From: Anaerolineae bacterium
GTDB lineage: Bacteria > Chloroflexota > Anaerolineae > 4572-78 > J111
DNA length: 64,000 bases
Assembly: GCA_022071955.1 (NCBI GenBank)
Contig: JAJVIM010000022.1
Coordinates: 124,001-188,000, forward strand
Reading direction: 5' to 3'
In this document: positions 1 to 8,388 of the stretch, one piece after another
How the letters are laid out: the number at the start of each line of letters is the position of its first letter
How positions within the stretch are numbered: the first letter of the stretch is position 1
Notes under the pieces: model-generated
What the model was told of the DNA's origin: nothing
The model's database searches: none
Seen by the model: the letters and a program-made list of their open reading frames with translations, nothing else
Program-made: the position numbers and the translations under genes

Positions 1-16
1 TAAATAACACTGCAAA

Positions 17-817
17 ATGTTCCACCCGCTGAAAGTCACCTCAATCCAATCGCCCAACGCCGACGCCGCCTGCCGGCAGATTACCCGCTATCTGGGCGAG
101 CAACTGGGCGTTGCCGCTGAATTTGTGGGCGATGTTACCTGGCAGGAACGGGAGCACCGGCTGGATGCCGGCGAAATTCACCTCGGCTGGATTTGCGGCC
201 TGCCCTACGTTCACAAGGTTGACACCGCCCGGCTGCCGCTCGAACTGGCCGCCGCCCCGGTCATGCGCCACCCGCGCTACCGGCAGCAGCCGGTTTATTT
301 TTCCGATGTGATCGTCCACCGCGACAGCCGCTTCCGCAGCTTTGCCGATTTGCGCGGCGCAACCTGGGCCTATAACGAGCCGCATTCACAATCGGGCTAT
401 AACCTTACCCGCTACCACCTGGCCACCCTGGCCGAATACAGCGGTTTCTTTGGCCGGGTCATCGAAGCCGGCGCGCACCTGACCGCACTGGAAATGGTGC
501 TGGATCGCCGCATCGACGCCACCGCCATCGACAGCACCGTGCTGGAACTGGAATTGGCGGCCCGCCCCCAACTCGGCGGGCAACTGCGCGTCATCGACAC
601 GCTGGGGCCAAGCCCAATTCCGCCGTGGGTGGTCTCCAAAAATATCGCACCTCCCTTCCGCGAGGCCATCCGGCATGCGTTGTGGCAGATGCACGCCACC
701 CCCGCGGGTCAGGCCATTTTAAGCGAAGGCCAGATATTGAAACTGGTGCGCGTTGAAGACCGGGATTACGACCCCATCCGAAAGATGGCTCAGTTGGCCA
801 GCCAGGTGAGCTGGTAG
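17..817 (+). CDS. PhnD-like phosphate/phosphonate-family substrate-binding protein without signal peptide
   Basis: 266 aa resembling the PhnD/phosphite-binding family of periplasmic binding proteins: an early Q-S-P-N segment, then a central 'DLRGATWAYNEPHSQSGYN' region typical of the ligand cleft, and a hinge and C-terminal lobe. There is no hydrophobic signal peptide or lipobox; the protein starts MFHPLKV. In-frame stops lie upstream at 1-7, so the start is not merely cut off by the window edge. It is followed after 57 nt by a histidine kinase and response regulator in the same direction, so a ligand-sensing role in the cytoplasm, rather than transport, is a reasonable inference. No permease or ATPase partner is seen. 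The ligand is unknown. Confidence 0.75.
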   Translation: MFHPLKVTSIQSPNADAACRQITRYLGEQLGVAAEFVGDVTWQEREHRLDAGEIHLGWICGLPYVHKVDTARLPLELAAAPVMRHPRYRQQPVYFSDVIVHRDSRFRSFADLRGATWAYNEPHSQSGYNLTRYHLATLAEYSGFFGRVIEAGAHLTALEMVLDRRIDATAIDSTVLELELAARPQLGGQLRVIDTLGPSPIPPWVVSKNIAPPFREAIRHALWQMHATPAGQAILSEGQILKLVRVEDRDYDPIRKMAQLASQVSW

Positions 818-874
818 ACACAACCGCCCCGGCGTGCTACACTTTTGACAATAGACTCCCCACAGAGAGGATTG

Positions 875-2062
875 ATGAGCACACCATCCACCTCCAAAGA
901 ACAGGCCCGGCGCACCCGCGAACTGTTCATTTTGCACCAGATCGCCGAAGCGCTGAACCGGGAGATCAACCTGGAACCGGCGCTGCAAACCGCCCTGGCC
1001 CAGGTAGCCGACCTGTTTGGGCTGCACACCGGCTGGATATATTTGCGCCGGCCCAACACCGATGACTTTTACCTGGCCGCCGCGCAAAACCTGCCGCCAG
1101 CCCTGGCCCAAAACTCGTGCCGGCTGATGGAAGGCGATTGTACCTGCCTGGATTCGTACCTGCACAGCGGGTTAAACCGCAAAGACCGCATCAATGTGAT
1201 CACCTGCAGCCGGCTCGATGGTTTGCTGGGCGGCACGCACGGCCTGCGCTACCACGCCAGCATTCCGCTATCGACCCAAGATAAAGAACTGGGCGTACTG
1301 AACGTGGCTAGCGCCGAAGCTCGCTGGTGGGTGTCGTCCACGGAAAATCTCAACCTGCTGCACACCGTCGGCGATCTGCTGAGTATTGCCATTGAACGGG
1401 CCGCGCTGTTTGCCCACAGCACCGAACTGGGCGTTATCCGCGAACGCAACCGGCTGGCCCGTGAAATCCACGATACGCTGGCGCAGGGGTTGGCCGGCAT
1501 CGCTCTGCGGCTGGAAACGGTTGACGCCATGCTGGAAGCCGGAGCCGACCCGGCGCAGGTACAGCAGGCGGTGCAAAACGCGCTGTCGCTCACCCAGAGC
1601 GCGCTCGATGAGGCCCGGCGCTCGGTGCTGGATTTGCGGGCCGCGCCGCTGGCCGGCCGCAACCTGGCCGAAGCCATCGCGGCGCTGGTGCAGGAGCAGG
1701 CCGCCGCGCCGCCGCCCGACATCGCCTTTACCGTTACCGGCGGCAGCCAGCCGCTGCCCACCCGCATCGAAGTGGGGCTGTATCGCATTGTGCAGGAAGC
1801 GTTAACCAACATCAGCCGCCACGCCCAGGCCGATAACGTGGCCATCACCCTGGCCCTCACCCCGGCTGAGGCCCGGCTAATCATTGAAGACGACGGGCAG
1901 GGCTTTGATCCCGAGCAGGTGCCGGCCGGCCACTTTGGGCTGATCGGCCTGAGCGAGCGGGTTAAATTGCTCGGCGGCGCGCTCAAACTGGCCAGCAGTC
2001 CCGGCGCGGGGGTGCGGGTAGCGGTCACCATCCCGCTGAACACCGAAGGAGCGACCTCATGA
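875..2062 (+). CDS. GAF-domain sensor histidine kinase (NarL/NreB/DesK type)
   Basis: 395 aa. An N-terminal GAF domain (about residues 20-180) precedes a HisKA_3 dimerisation region with 'REIHDTLAQGL' (phospho-acceptor about His199) and a C-terminal HATPase domain ('EDDGQGFDPE', 'GLIGLSER'). No membrane segment is present, so it is a soluble sensor. Four Cys sit in the GAF domain (about C82, C89, C91, C111), which could bind metal or an Fe-S cluster. The start at 875 is chosen because GAGAGG lies 4 nt upstream; a TTG at 845 is in frame but lacks a ribosome-binding site. It overlaps the response regulator by ATGA, so the two form a translationally coupled pair. Confidence 0.9.
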   Translation: MSTPSTSKEQARRTRELFILHQIAEALNREINLEPALQTALAQVADLFGLHTGWIYLRRPNTDDFYLAAAQNLPPALAQNSCRLMEGDCTCLDSYLHSGLNRKDRINVITCSRLDGLLGGTHGLRYHASIPLSTQDKELGVLNVASAEARWWVSSTENLNLLHTVGDLLSIAIERAALFAHSTELGVIRERNRLAREIHDTLAQGLAGIALRLETVDAMLEAGADPAQVQQAVQNALSLTQSALDEARRSVLDLRAAPLAGRNLAEAIAALVQEQAAAPPPDIAFTVTGGSQPLPTRIEVGLYRIVQEALTNISRHAQADNVAITLALTPAEARLIIEDDGQGFDPEQVPAGHFGLIGLSERVKLLGGALKLASSPGAGVRVAVTIPLNTEGATS

Positions 2063-2691
2063 GCACCCCCATCCGCATTTTAGTAGCCGATGATCACCCT
2101 GTGGTGCGCGATGGGCTGGTGGCCATTTTGAGCACTCAGCCCGATTTTGAGGTGGTCGGCGAGGCGGCCAGCGGCAGCGAAGTGCTGCGACAGGTGGCGG
2201 CGCTGGCCCCGGACGTGTTGCTGCTGGATTTGGCCATGCCGGAGCAGGACGGCGTGGAAACGTTGCGCCAGTTGCAGGCGGCCGCCTCGCCGGTGCGGGT
2301 GATTGTTTTCACCGCCTTTGATACCGACGAGCGCATTTTGAGCGCGGTGCAGGCCGGCGCGCAGGGTTACCTGCTCAAAGGCGCGCCCCGCAGCGAACTG
2401 TTCAACGCGGTCCGGGTAGTGTACGGCGGCGGGTCGCTGCTGCAGCCGGTGGTGGCCTCCAAACTGCTGCGGCAGGTGAGCCAGCCCCAGCCGGAGCCGC
2501 TCACCCCCCGCGAGCTGGAAGTGCTGCACCTGCTGGCCCGCGGCCTGCAAAACAAGGAGATCGCCGCCACGCTGGACATCAGCGAGCGCACCGCCAAATT
2601 TCACGTCAGCTCAATTATGGGCAAACTGGGCGCGGGCAACCGCACCGAAACGGTGGCCATCGCCGCCCAGCAGGGGTTGATTGAATTATGA
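2059..2691 (+). CDS. NarL/FixJ-family response regulator
   Basis: 210 aa with an N-terminal receiver domain (acidic pocket 'VADDHPV', phospho-acceptor Asp about 57 in 'LLLDLAMPEQDG', conserved Lys in 'YLLKG') and a C-terminal LuxR-type helix-turn-helix ('LTPRELEVLHLLARGLQNKEIA', about residues 145-205). It is the cognate partner of the upstream GAF kinase, whose stop overlaps its ATG. Its targets cannot be read from the window; the adjacent binding protein at 17-817 is a plausible member of the same regulon. An intrinsic terminator follows at about 2866. Confidence 0.93.
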   Translation: MSTPIRILVADDHPVVRDGLVAILSTQPDFEVVGEAASGSEVLRQVAALAPDVLLLDLAMPEQDGVETLRQLQAAASPVRVIVFTAFDTDERILSAVQAGAQGYLLKGAPRSELFNAVRVVYGGGSLLQPVVASKLLRQVSQPQPEPLTPRELEVLHLLARGLQNKEIAATLDISERTAKFHVSSIMGKLGAGNRTETVAIAAQQGLIEL

Positions 2692-2756
2692 TTTGGAAAG
2701 CGCCGCAAGCCCGGGGGCTTGGAGCAATACTTTTCAAATAAGGTTTTTCTTGGCCC

Positions 2757-2842
2757 TCACCCCCTGCCCCCTCTCCCTCTGGGAGAGGGGGAAAATCTTT
2801 TTTGGTGTGTTTTTTGGCGGCTTTGCCGCCAAAAAACACACC
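2757..2842. repeat. Composite palindromic repeat, copy 1
   Basis: A C-rich hairpin (arms 2767-2777 and 2781-2791, loop TCT) is followed by a perfect 18-bp inverted repeat (2804-2821 / 2825-2842) with a 3-nt TTT loop whose tip reads GGCGGC-TTT-GCCGCC. The same architecture occurs near 9017, 21693 and 44765 with different arm sequences. Confidence 0.9.
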
Positions 2843-2865
2843 GTGAAACTTGTATTGTACTGGTC

Positions 2866-2899
2866 AAAAGGACAGGTGAGTCACCTGTCCTTTTTGTTT
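2866..2899 (+). terminator. Intrinsic terminator of the two-component operon
   Basis: The inverted repeat AAAAGGACAGGTGA / TCACCTGTCCTTTT (2866-2879 and 2881-2894) is followed by further T residues. It lies 3' of the kinase/regulator pair and 5' of the SDR-VOC gene. Confidence 0.8.
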
Positions 2900-2983
2900 G
2901 GGCCGGCGCTGCCCCATCGCCCGATGCGCCGCCGCACCAAATGCGGTATGCTAAAAGCATAACATACTGAAAGGATTAAACCG

Positions 2984-4090
2984 ATGACTCACGCACAAAA
3001 TATTCTCATTACCGGCGCGTCGCGGGGGTTGGGGCTGGCCCTGGCCCGCGAGCTGGCCGGGCAGGGTTGGCAGCTCATCATCACCGCCCGCGGCAGCGAG
3101 GCGCTCGAAGCCGCCCGCGCCGAACTGGCCCAACAGACTCACGTCGTCGCTATCCCCGGCGATGTGAGCGACGACCGCCACCGCCAGCGGGTGGCCGCCG
3201 CGGCCCGCAAATTGGGCGGGCTTGACGCCGTGGTCAACAACGCCAGCCTGCTCGGCCCCAGCCCGCAGCCCAACCTGCTTGATTACCCGCTCGATGCGCT
3301 GATTCAGGTGTATTGGGTTAACACGCTGGCCCCGCTGGCTGTGTTGCAGGCGCTGAGACCGCATATCAAACCGGCGGCGCGCATTATCAATGTAACCAGC
3401 GATGCCGGTGCAGAAGCCTACCCCGGCTGGGGTGGATACGGCTCCAGCAAAGCCGCGCTGGAACAGCTTTCGGCGGTGCTGGCCGCAGAAAATCCCGATT
3501 GGCGGGTGTACTGGGTTGACCCCGGCGATATGCGCACCCAAATGCAGCAGGAAGCCTTTCCCGATGAAGACATCAGCGACCGCCCACTGCCGGAAGTGAG
3601 CGTGCCGGGCTTTGTTCGCCTGCTCAGCGGCGATTATCCCGGCGGCCGCTATCAGGCCCAGCATTTTGCCGCCGCGCCCGCCGAACCCGTCCACGAAATG
3701 CGGGTATCGCTGACTGTTGATAATTTAGATCAGGCGCTGGCTCTGTATCACCAGGGGTTGGGGCTGCCTATTGTTGATGAGTGGGCTTCTGCCGAAACGG
3801 GGCGAGGCGTGGTGCTCAATGCCAGCCGGGCCACGTTGGAACTGCTCGATGCCGACCACGCCCGGCATGTTGACGCCATTGAGGTAGGCCGGCGTTCGGC
3901 CGGAGCGGTGCGACTGGCTTTTAACGTGCCAAACTTACAAGCCAGCGTCGCCGCCCTGAGCAACCGCGGCGCAACCCCGCTTAACGGCCCGGTACAAACG
4001 CCGTGGGGCGATTTTAACCAGCGGCTGCAAGCGCCGGATGGCCTGCATCTGACCCTGTATCAGGCGCCGGAGTCGGTCGCAGCCGGGTAA
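2984..4090 (+). CDS. Fusion of short-chain dehydrogenase and VOC (glyoxalase-like) domain
   Basis: 368 aa. Residues 1 to about 230 are a classical SDR: nucleotide-binding 'TGASRGLG', 'NNAS', a Ser in 'VTSDAGA' and the active-site 'YGSSK' (Y-x3-K), then 'DPGDM'. Residues about 235-360 form a vicinal-oxygen-chelate domain ('MRVSLTVDNLDQALALYHQGLGLP', a repeat beginning 'VRLAFNVPNLQASVAAL', and a C-terminal 'LQAPDGLHLTLYQ'). The linkage is a single uninterrupted reading frame. Substrate unknown. An AAAGG site lies upstream of the ATG at 2984. The fusion implies that the two domains act on linked substrates, but this is inference. Confidence 0.85.
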   Translation: MTHAQNILITGASRGLGLALARELAGQGWQLIITARGSEALEAARAELAQQTHVVAIPGDVSDDRHRQRVAAAARKLGGLDAVVNNASLLGPSPQPNLLDYPLDALIQVYWVNTLAPLAVLQALRPHIKPAARIINVTSDAGAEAYPGWGGYGSSKAALEQLSAVLAAENPDWRVYWVDPGDMRTQMQQEAFPDEDISDRPLPEVSVPGFVRLLSGDYPGGRYQAQHFAAAPAEPVHEMRVSLTVDNLDQALALYHQGLGLPIVDEWASAETGRGVVLNASRATLELLDADHARHVDAIEVGRRSAGAVRLAFNVPNLQASVAALSNRGATPLNGPVQTPWGDFNQRLQAPDGLHLTLYQAPESVAAG

Positions 4091-4105
4091 ATAATTAGAG
4101 GGAAT

Positions 4106-4214
4106 GAAACTGTGGAATCCAAAACTGTAGTTTTGATTCCTGCCACAAATTTTCAAAGTCGGGACAGAAATCCCCTAATTCCTAACCCCTGACTCCTGAC
4201 TCCTGTTTTCGGAG
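4106..4214 (-). repeat. ~100-bp dispersed element, copy A (ends in a ribosome-binding site)
   Basis: Contains a degenerate palindrome (GGAATCCAAAACTG / AGTTTTGATTCC, near 4113-4140), a middle block and then TGACTCC heptamers ending CTCCTGTTTTCGGAG. Read on the minus strand, it matches the elements at 49145-49255 and 55372-55480 along its length. Its end supplies the GGAG used by the next gene. Confidence 0.8.
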
Positions 4215-4221
4215 AATGACG

Positions 4222-5343
4222 ATGCGAAATTCAACCCAAACAACCACTGCCCCTCAAACTCGCCAGTTGCCGCAGTTTGTGTTCCAGCCCGGCTTTGAAC
4301 TACCGCCGGAGTTGGAAGCCGCCGAGCCGCCGGAAGCGCGTGGCCTGCGCCGCGATCAGGTGCGGTTGATGGTTTCTTATCGGGCCGATGACCGGGTGGA
4401 ACACACCCGCTTTACCAACCTGCCAGATTTTCTGGAAGCGGGCGATCTGCTGGTGATCAACACCAGCGCCACGCTCAAAGCCGCGCTCCCGGCCCGCCGC
4501 AGCGACGGCACGCCGCTGGCGCTGCACCTGTCAACCCGGCTGCCGGCGGAGTTGTGGCTGGCCGAAGTCCGCCAGCCCGATGGCGTGGCCAGTCAGCCTT
4601 TTTTCAGCGCCCAAGCTGGCGAAATGCTGTCGCTGCCGGGCGGCGCGGCGGTAACGCTGCTCACGCCGTACCTGCCGGCGCTGCGCCGTCAACCCGATGC
4701 GCCGGTGCGCTTGTGGGTCACCCGGCTCACTCTGCCCGATGGCTGGACGCTGCCGCGCTATCTGGAAACGCATGGCCAGCCCATCCGCTACAGCTACGTG
4801 CGCCAGCCGTGGCCCATTGAGTATTACCAAACCGTGTTTGCCACCGAGCCGGGCAGCGCCGAAATGCCGTCGGCGGGGCGGGCTTTTACCCCGGAACTGG
4901 TTACCCGGCTGGTGGCGCAAGGCATCGAATTTGCGCCGCTGCTGCTGCACACCGGCGTGGCCAGCCTGGAAAAACACGAGCCGCCCTACGAGGAGTATTA
5001 CCGCGTGCCCGCCGAGACAGCTCGCCGGGTGAACGCGGCTCTGGCCGGCGGCCGGCGGGTGATTGCCGTAGGCACTACCGTGGTGCGGGCGCTGGAAACC
5101 GTCACCGACGCGGCCGGCGTGGTGCATCCCGGCCAGGGCTGGACCGAACTGGTGATTACGCCGCAGCGCGGTTTACGCGCCGTTAACGGGATGCTCACCG
5201 GCCTGCACGAGCCGCAAGCCACCCACCTGGCCATGCTCCAGGCGCTGGCCGGCTGCGAGCATCTGCACCACACTTACGCCGAGGCGCTCCGGCAGCGTTA
5301 CCTCTGGCACGAATTTGGCGATCTGCACTTGCTGCTGCCGTAA
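4222..5343 (+). CDS. queA: S-adenosylmethionine:tRNA ribosyltransferase-isomerase (QueA-like)
   Basis: 373 aa of the QueA family, which transfers and isomerises the ribosyl group of AdoMet onto 7-aminomethyl-7-deazaguanine in tRNA to form epoxyqueuosine. Family signatures seen: 'GDLLVINTSATL.AALPAR' near the N-terminus, 'YSYV..PWPIEYYQTVFA.EPGSAEMPSAGRAFT' in the centre, 'HTGVAS.E' and 'VIAVGTTVVRALET'. The central 'YQTVFA' and 'AEMPSAGR' segments correspond to the catalytic region. The start at 4222 is preferred over an in-frame ATG at 4216, because the GGAG at 4211-4214 is only 1 nt from the earlier codon and 7 nt from this one. No other queuosine gene is in the window. Confidence 0.85.
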   Translation: MRNSTQTTTAPQTRQLPQFVFQPGFELPPELEAAEPPEARGLRRDQVRLMVSYRADDRVEHTRFTNLPDFLEAGDLLVINTSATLKAALPARRSDGTPLALHLSTRLPAELWLAEVRQPDGVASQPFFSAQAGEMLSLPGGAAVTLLTPYLPALRRQPDAPVRLWVTRLTLPDGWTLPRYLETHGQPIRYSYVRQPWPIEYYQTVFATEPGSAEMPSAGRAFTPELVTRLVAQGIEFAPLLLHTGVASLEKHEPPYEEYYRVPAETARRVNAALAGGRRVIAVGTTVVRALETVTDAAGVVHPGQGWTELVITPQRGLRAVNGMLTGLHEPQATHLAMLQALAGCEHLHHTYAEALRQRYLWHEFGDLHLLLP

Positions 5344-5370
5344 CGTAGCGGTAGCAGCGCGCTCCTTTCA

Positions 5371-5405
5371 AAAATGGCACGCTCCCCGGCGTGCCATTTT
5401 CTTGT
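5371..5405. terminator. Bidirectional intrinsic terminator between convergent genes
   Basis: Stem AAAATGGCACGC (5371-5382) / GCGTGCCATTTT (5389-5400) with a 6-nt loop. A T-rich tract follows on the plus strand, and A residues precede the stem and give a U-tract on the minus strand. It can serve both queA and the converging PA14 lipoprotein gene. Confidence 0.85.
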
Positions 5406-5419
5406 TTGCGGGGCCGGCC

Positions 5420-6808
5420 TCAATCGTGCCTGTCCCATTTCACCCGGATGCGGGCGTCGCCGGAGTCATCCAGATATTCCACTTTGATGGTGTGCAGCCC
5501 GCCGCCGAGCTGCTTGAAAACGCCGGAAACCTCGCCGCCTTCGTCTTTGTCTTTATCAACAATGAGCCAATCATCGACGTAGATTTTCACGCGATCATCT
5601 TCGGCGATCCTGGCTTTGAACTCGTAATCGCCCGGTTTAAAATCGACGGTTTTCTGCCAGCGGATCGAAAAATCATCGTCGGGCAGGCCGGAAACCGGAT
5701 TGTCGTCGCCCCAGTCAAAATCCAGGCTCTCATCGGCGCGAACCAGCACCGGTGTACCGCTGAAGTTGGGGTTACTGAAATATTCGCCAATCCATTTATC
5801 CGTTGAGACAATGGTTTTTTCATACCAAATATTGATGTGAGCCAGCCCTTCGGCTTCAAAAAATTCCACGGTGATGGTGTGGATGCCCGCCTTGACTTTG
5901 GCAAACGTGCCGGAATGGAGGGTGTACGGGTTGGTATTCCACTCATCGATGACCAGCCAGCCATCAAGATAAAGCCGCACCCCATCGTCAACATCGGCCA
6001 CAAACTTGTAATCGCCATCGTCCACAAACTCAAACGGGCGAGTCCAGCGCACCGAGAAATTATCGGCGGGCAGATTGGGGGCGGGACTGTCTGCGCCCCA
6101 GTTAAAATTGAGCACCGGGTCGTCGCGGACAAACACCGGCTGGCCGGTCAGGTTGGGATTATCGTAATACTCGGCCCGCCAACTGGCCAGTGACGGCGGC
6201 GGCAGCGTGGGGCTGGCCGAAGGCGTCGGGGTGGGATTGAACGCAACGGCCCGCGGTGTGGCGGTCGGCGGCGGTGTGGGCACGCCCCCGGCCAGCGGCA
6301 GTTGAGCCAGGCTCCCCTGGCAGATAACTTCTGCCACGGCAACCCAGCCAACTTCCTGCTGCGTTGTGGCCACCAACAACCACAACCCATCGGCAGTCTG
6401 TTTGAGCGCCGACAGGGTGATGCTTGCCGGCAAAATTTTGATGAGATTGTAATTGAAGCCGGGGCCGCTGCGCATTTGAGAGGCGCCCGGCCCAACCATA
6501 CAGGCAATACCGTGGTCGGTGACCAGCGCGCCAAATGTGGGCATGGGCGTCGGCGAGCGCCGCGGCAGGGTTTCGCCCTGGCTGACAAAAGAGACTGGCG
6601 CGGGCGTTGCGGTGGGGCTGGGGCTGGCGGTTTGGGTGGGGGTGGCAGTAACCGGCGGAACGGTAGCCATTGCCGTGCCGGTCGGGGTGGTCGCTGACAC
6701 CGCCGGCGGTGTGTCGGTGGCCGGCGGCGTCTCCGCCGGTAAGCAGCCGGCCGCACCAACAACCGTCAACCCAACAATTAGAATGTGTTGAAATATTTTT
6801 TTGCTCAT
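5420..6808 (-). CDS. Secreted lipoprotein with SH3-like domain and two PA14 domains
   Basis: 462 aa. An N-terminal signal ends in a lipobox-like 'AAGC' (Cys22), followed by a Pro/Thr-rich linker to about residue 95, an SH3b-like segment (about 100-163, with 'MRSGPGFNYNLI' and 'VGWV'), a second Pro/Thr linker, then two PA14 domains (about 208-330 and 336-460), each with 'EYY/EYF..PN..G.PV.VR', 'DFSIRW' and 'DDGVRLY.DGWLVID'. PA14 domains usually bind carbohydrate, so a surface glycan- or wall-binding role is likely; no enzyme domain is present. Such Pro/Thr linkers are typical of Chloroflexota envelope proteins. Confidence 0.85.
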   Translation of the reverse strand: MSKKIFQHILIVGLTVVGAAGCLPAETPPATDTPPAVSATTPTGTAMATVPPVTATPTQTASPSPTATPAPVSFVSQGETLPRRSPTPMPTFGALVTDHGIACMVGPGASQMRSGPGFNYNLIKILPASITLSALKQTADGLWLLVATTQQEVGWVAVAEVICQGSLAQLPLAGGVPTPPPTATPRAVAFNPTPTPSASPTLPPPSLASWRAEYYDNPNLTGQPVFVRDDPVLNFNWGADSPAPNLPADNFSVRWTRPFEFVDDGDYKFVADVDDGVRLYLDGWLVIDEWNTNPYTLHSGTFAKVKAGIHTITVEFFEAEGLAHINIWYEKTIVSTDKWIGEYFSNPNFSGTPVLVRADESLDFDWGDDNPVSGLPDDDFSIRWQKTVDFKPGDYEFKARIAEDDRVKIYVDDWLIVDKDKDEGGEVSGVFKQLGGGLHTIKVEYLDDSGDARIRVKWDRHD

Positions 6809-7353
6809 AGTTATCCCAATTAGATAGCAGTTTTTAACACAAGAGACGGACCCAGCCGGCGGCAGCGCAACAATGAATGAAAATCTGGCGGGTGGCGAGT
6901 TGCGGGTGGCGAGTGATTGGCAATTCGCAATTCGCTTATTTTCAGAGGAGTCTGCTAATTCCTAATTCCTGACTCCTGACTCCTGACTCCTGTTTTCAGA
7001 GGAGTGTGACAGTTCCTGCCGCACAGCGCCGGCGAATGCCTGTACCTGGCACAGGTGAAAATTGGGTAGGGGCGGTTCGCGAACCGCCCCTACATTCGCT
7101 GGCTCGCGGACTCGCTTATTTTCACAGGAGTCGCGCAACATATTTGGTAAAATATACTGCCGCAGGCCGAAAAACCTTCAATGGACAACCCGCCGCGCTG
7201 CCGCAGCGCAGATTCTGACTTACGCCTCAATTATCGGCCCTGCATTTGACAAAGAATCAATTTTCAGTACGTTTGTTCTATACATTTAAACCAACTTATC
7301 CGGTCACAGTGGAGTGTCTGAAACCGGAGAATTTTTAGCAAGGCGAGGTAAAG
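6809..7353. other. Gene-free 545-nt region rich in repeats
   Basis: Holds GCAATTCGC repeats (about 6918-6935), two TTTTCAGAGGAG units, three to four TGACTCC heptamers (about 6970-6995), a 28-nt palindrome (7066-7093) and a TTATTTTCACAGGAG unit near 7116. A TTGACA at 7246-7251 could be a -35 element for the following phosphatase gene, but no convincing -10 is seen. Short frames here are repeat-derived. Confidence 0.75.
7066..7093. repeat. 28-nt GTAGGGGCG palindrome, copy 1
   Basis: A perfect 28-nt palindrome with half-site GTAGGGGCGGTTCG and no loop. Related copies lie at 11642-11669 (perfect), 20988-21015 (two mismatches), 55486-55513 and 56183-56201 (degenerate). Copies 1 and 2 also share the flanks GGTGAAAATTG and CCCCTACATTC. 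Confidence 0.88.
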
Positions 7354-8388
7354 ATGGACGCGACGGTATTTGAACGTTTCCGCATTAATCTGTTGGAGCA
7401 GCGGCAGAACCTGGCCAACTGGCTCAGCAGCACCCCGGACAAAAAAAAGCGGATTCGGTTGGGGCCGGCCCGGGAAAAGGCCGCGCTGGCCCATTTGGAG
7501 GTGCTGGAAACAGCCATCGAAAAAACTGAAGATCATACGTTGGGGCAATGCGAGGTTTGCCACGATTTCATTGAAGCCGACCGGCTGGAGATGGACTACA
7601 CCTGCTGTGTTTGTCTTGACCATCTTTCGGCCGAGGAGCGAAATCAACTTGAGTTTGAGCTGGAGTTGTCGGCCAAAGTGCAGCAGGCGCTGCTGCCACA
7701 GCGCATGCCGGATATTCCGGGGCTGGAACTGGCCGCGTTTAGCCGGCCCGCCCAAATTGTTGGCGGCGATTATTTTGACTTTTTCCACTTTAATGACGGC
7801 ACGCCCGGCCTGGTTGTGGGCGACGTGGCCGGCCACGGCATGTCGGCCAGTTTGTTGATGGCCAGTTTGCAGGCCTCGCTGCGCACGTTGGCCCCGGATT
7901 ACGACTCGCCCGCCGAAGTGATGCGCCGGTTGAATCTGCTTTTTTGCCACAACATCCATCTGACCAAATTTGTAACGCTGTTTCTGGCCCGTTTTGAGCC
8001 GCAAACCCGGCGGCTAACCTACAGCAACGCCGGGCACAATCCACCGCTGCTGTTCCGCGCCCGGGCCAACGGCCACGAGCCGCTCACTTACCTCAACCCC
8101 ACCGGCGCAGCCATCGGTTTGATAGAGGAATTTGAATTTGACGAAGAATCCGTTACCCTGGCCCCCGGCGATATTACCCTGTTGTACACCGATGGTGTTA
8201 CCGAAGCCGTGAACCCGCATCAGGAAGAGTTTGGGCAGAACCGTTTGGCCGATTTGCTGCAGGAGCGATCTGATTGGCCGGCGCAGGAATTGGTGCGCGC
8301 GGTGCGGCAACGGCTGCAGGAATTTACCCAAAGCCAGCCGCTAACCGACGACACAACGATTGTCGCCGCCCGGGCCACCGCGCTATGA
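7354..8388 (+). CDS. PP2C/SpoIIE-type serine phosphatase with N-terminal DksA/TraR-like zinc finger
   Basis: 344 aa. Residues 1-60 are helical; a zinc-ribbon-like C66-x2-C69 ... C84-x2-C87 follows, resembling the DksA/TraR finger but with a shorter spacing (14 residues). The rest (about 105-340) is a SpoIIE/RsbU-type PP2C domain: 'VGGDYFDFF' and 'GDVAGHGMSASLLMA' provide metal-binding Asp residues, with 'YSNAGHNPP', 'LYTDGVTEA' and 'DDTT' further on. Such phosphatases act on anti-sigma-antagonist proteins; no such partner is adjacent. The ATG at 7354 has a GGCGAGG-like site upstream. It overlaps ubiX by ATGA. Confidence 0.87.
   Translation: MDATVFERFRINLLEQRQNLANWLSSTPDKKKRIRLGPAREKAALAHLEVLETAIEKTEDHTLGQCEVCHDFIEADRLEMDYTCCVCLDHLSAEERNQLEFELELSAKVQQALLPQRMPDIPGLELAAFSRPAQIVGGDYFDFFHFNDGTPGLVVGDVAGHGMSASLLMASLQASLRTLAPDYDSPAEVMRRLNLLFCHNIHLTKFVTLFLARFEPQTRRLTYSNAGHNPPLLFRARANGHEPLTYLNPTGAAIGLIEEFEFDEESVTLAPGDITLLYTDGVTEAVNPHQEEFGQNRLADLLQERSDWPAQELVRAVRQRLQEFTQSQPLTDDTTIVAARATAL

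Noticed and set aside
5420..6808. PA14 protein as a toxin component
   Set aside because: Only PA14 and SH3-like domains are present, with no enzymatic or translocation domain. A surface carbohydrate-binding lipoprotein is more likely.
7006..7289. Short open frames in the gap before the SpoIIE gene
   Set aside because: They run through the 28-nt palindrome and the simple repeats. A segment reading 'LTYASIIGPAFDKE' looks slightly like a STAND-ATPase relic, but is too short to call.
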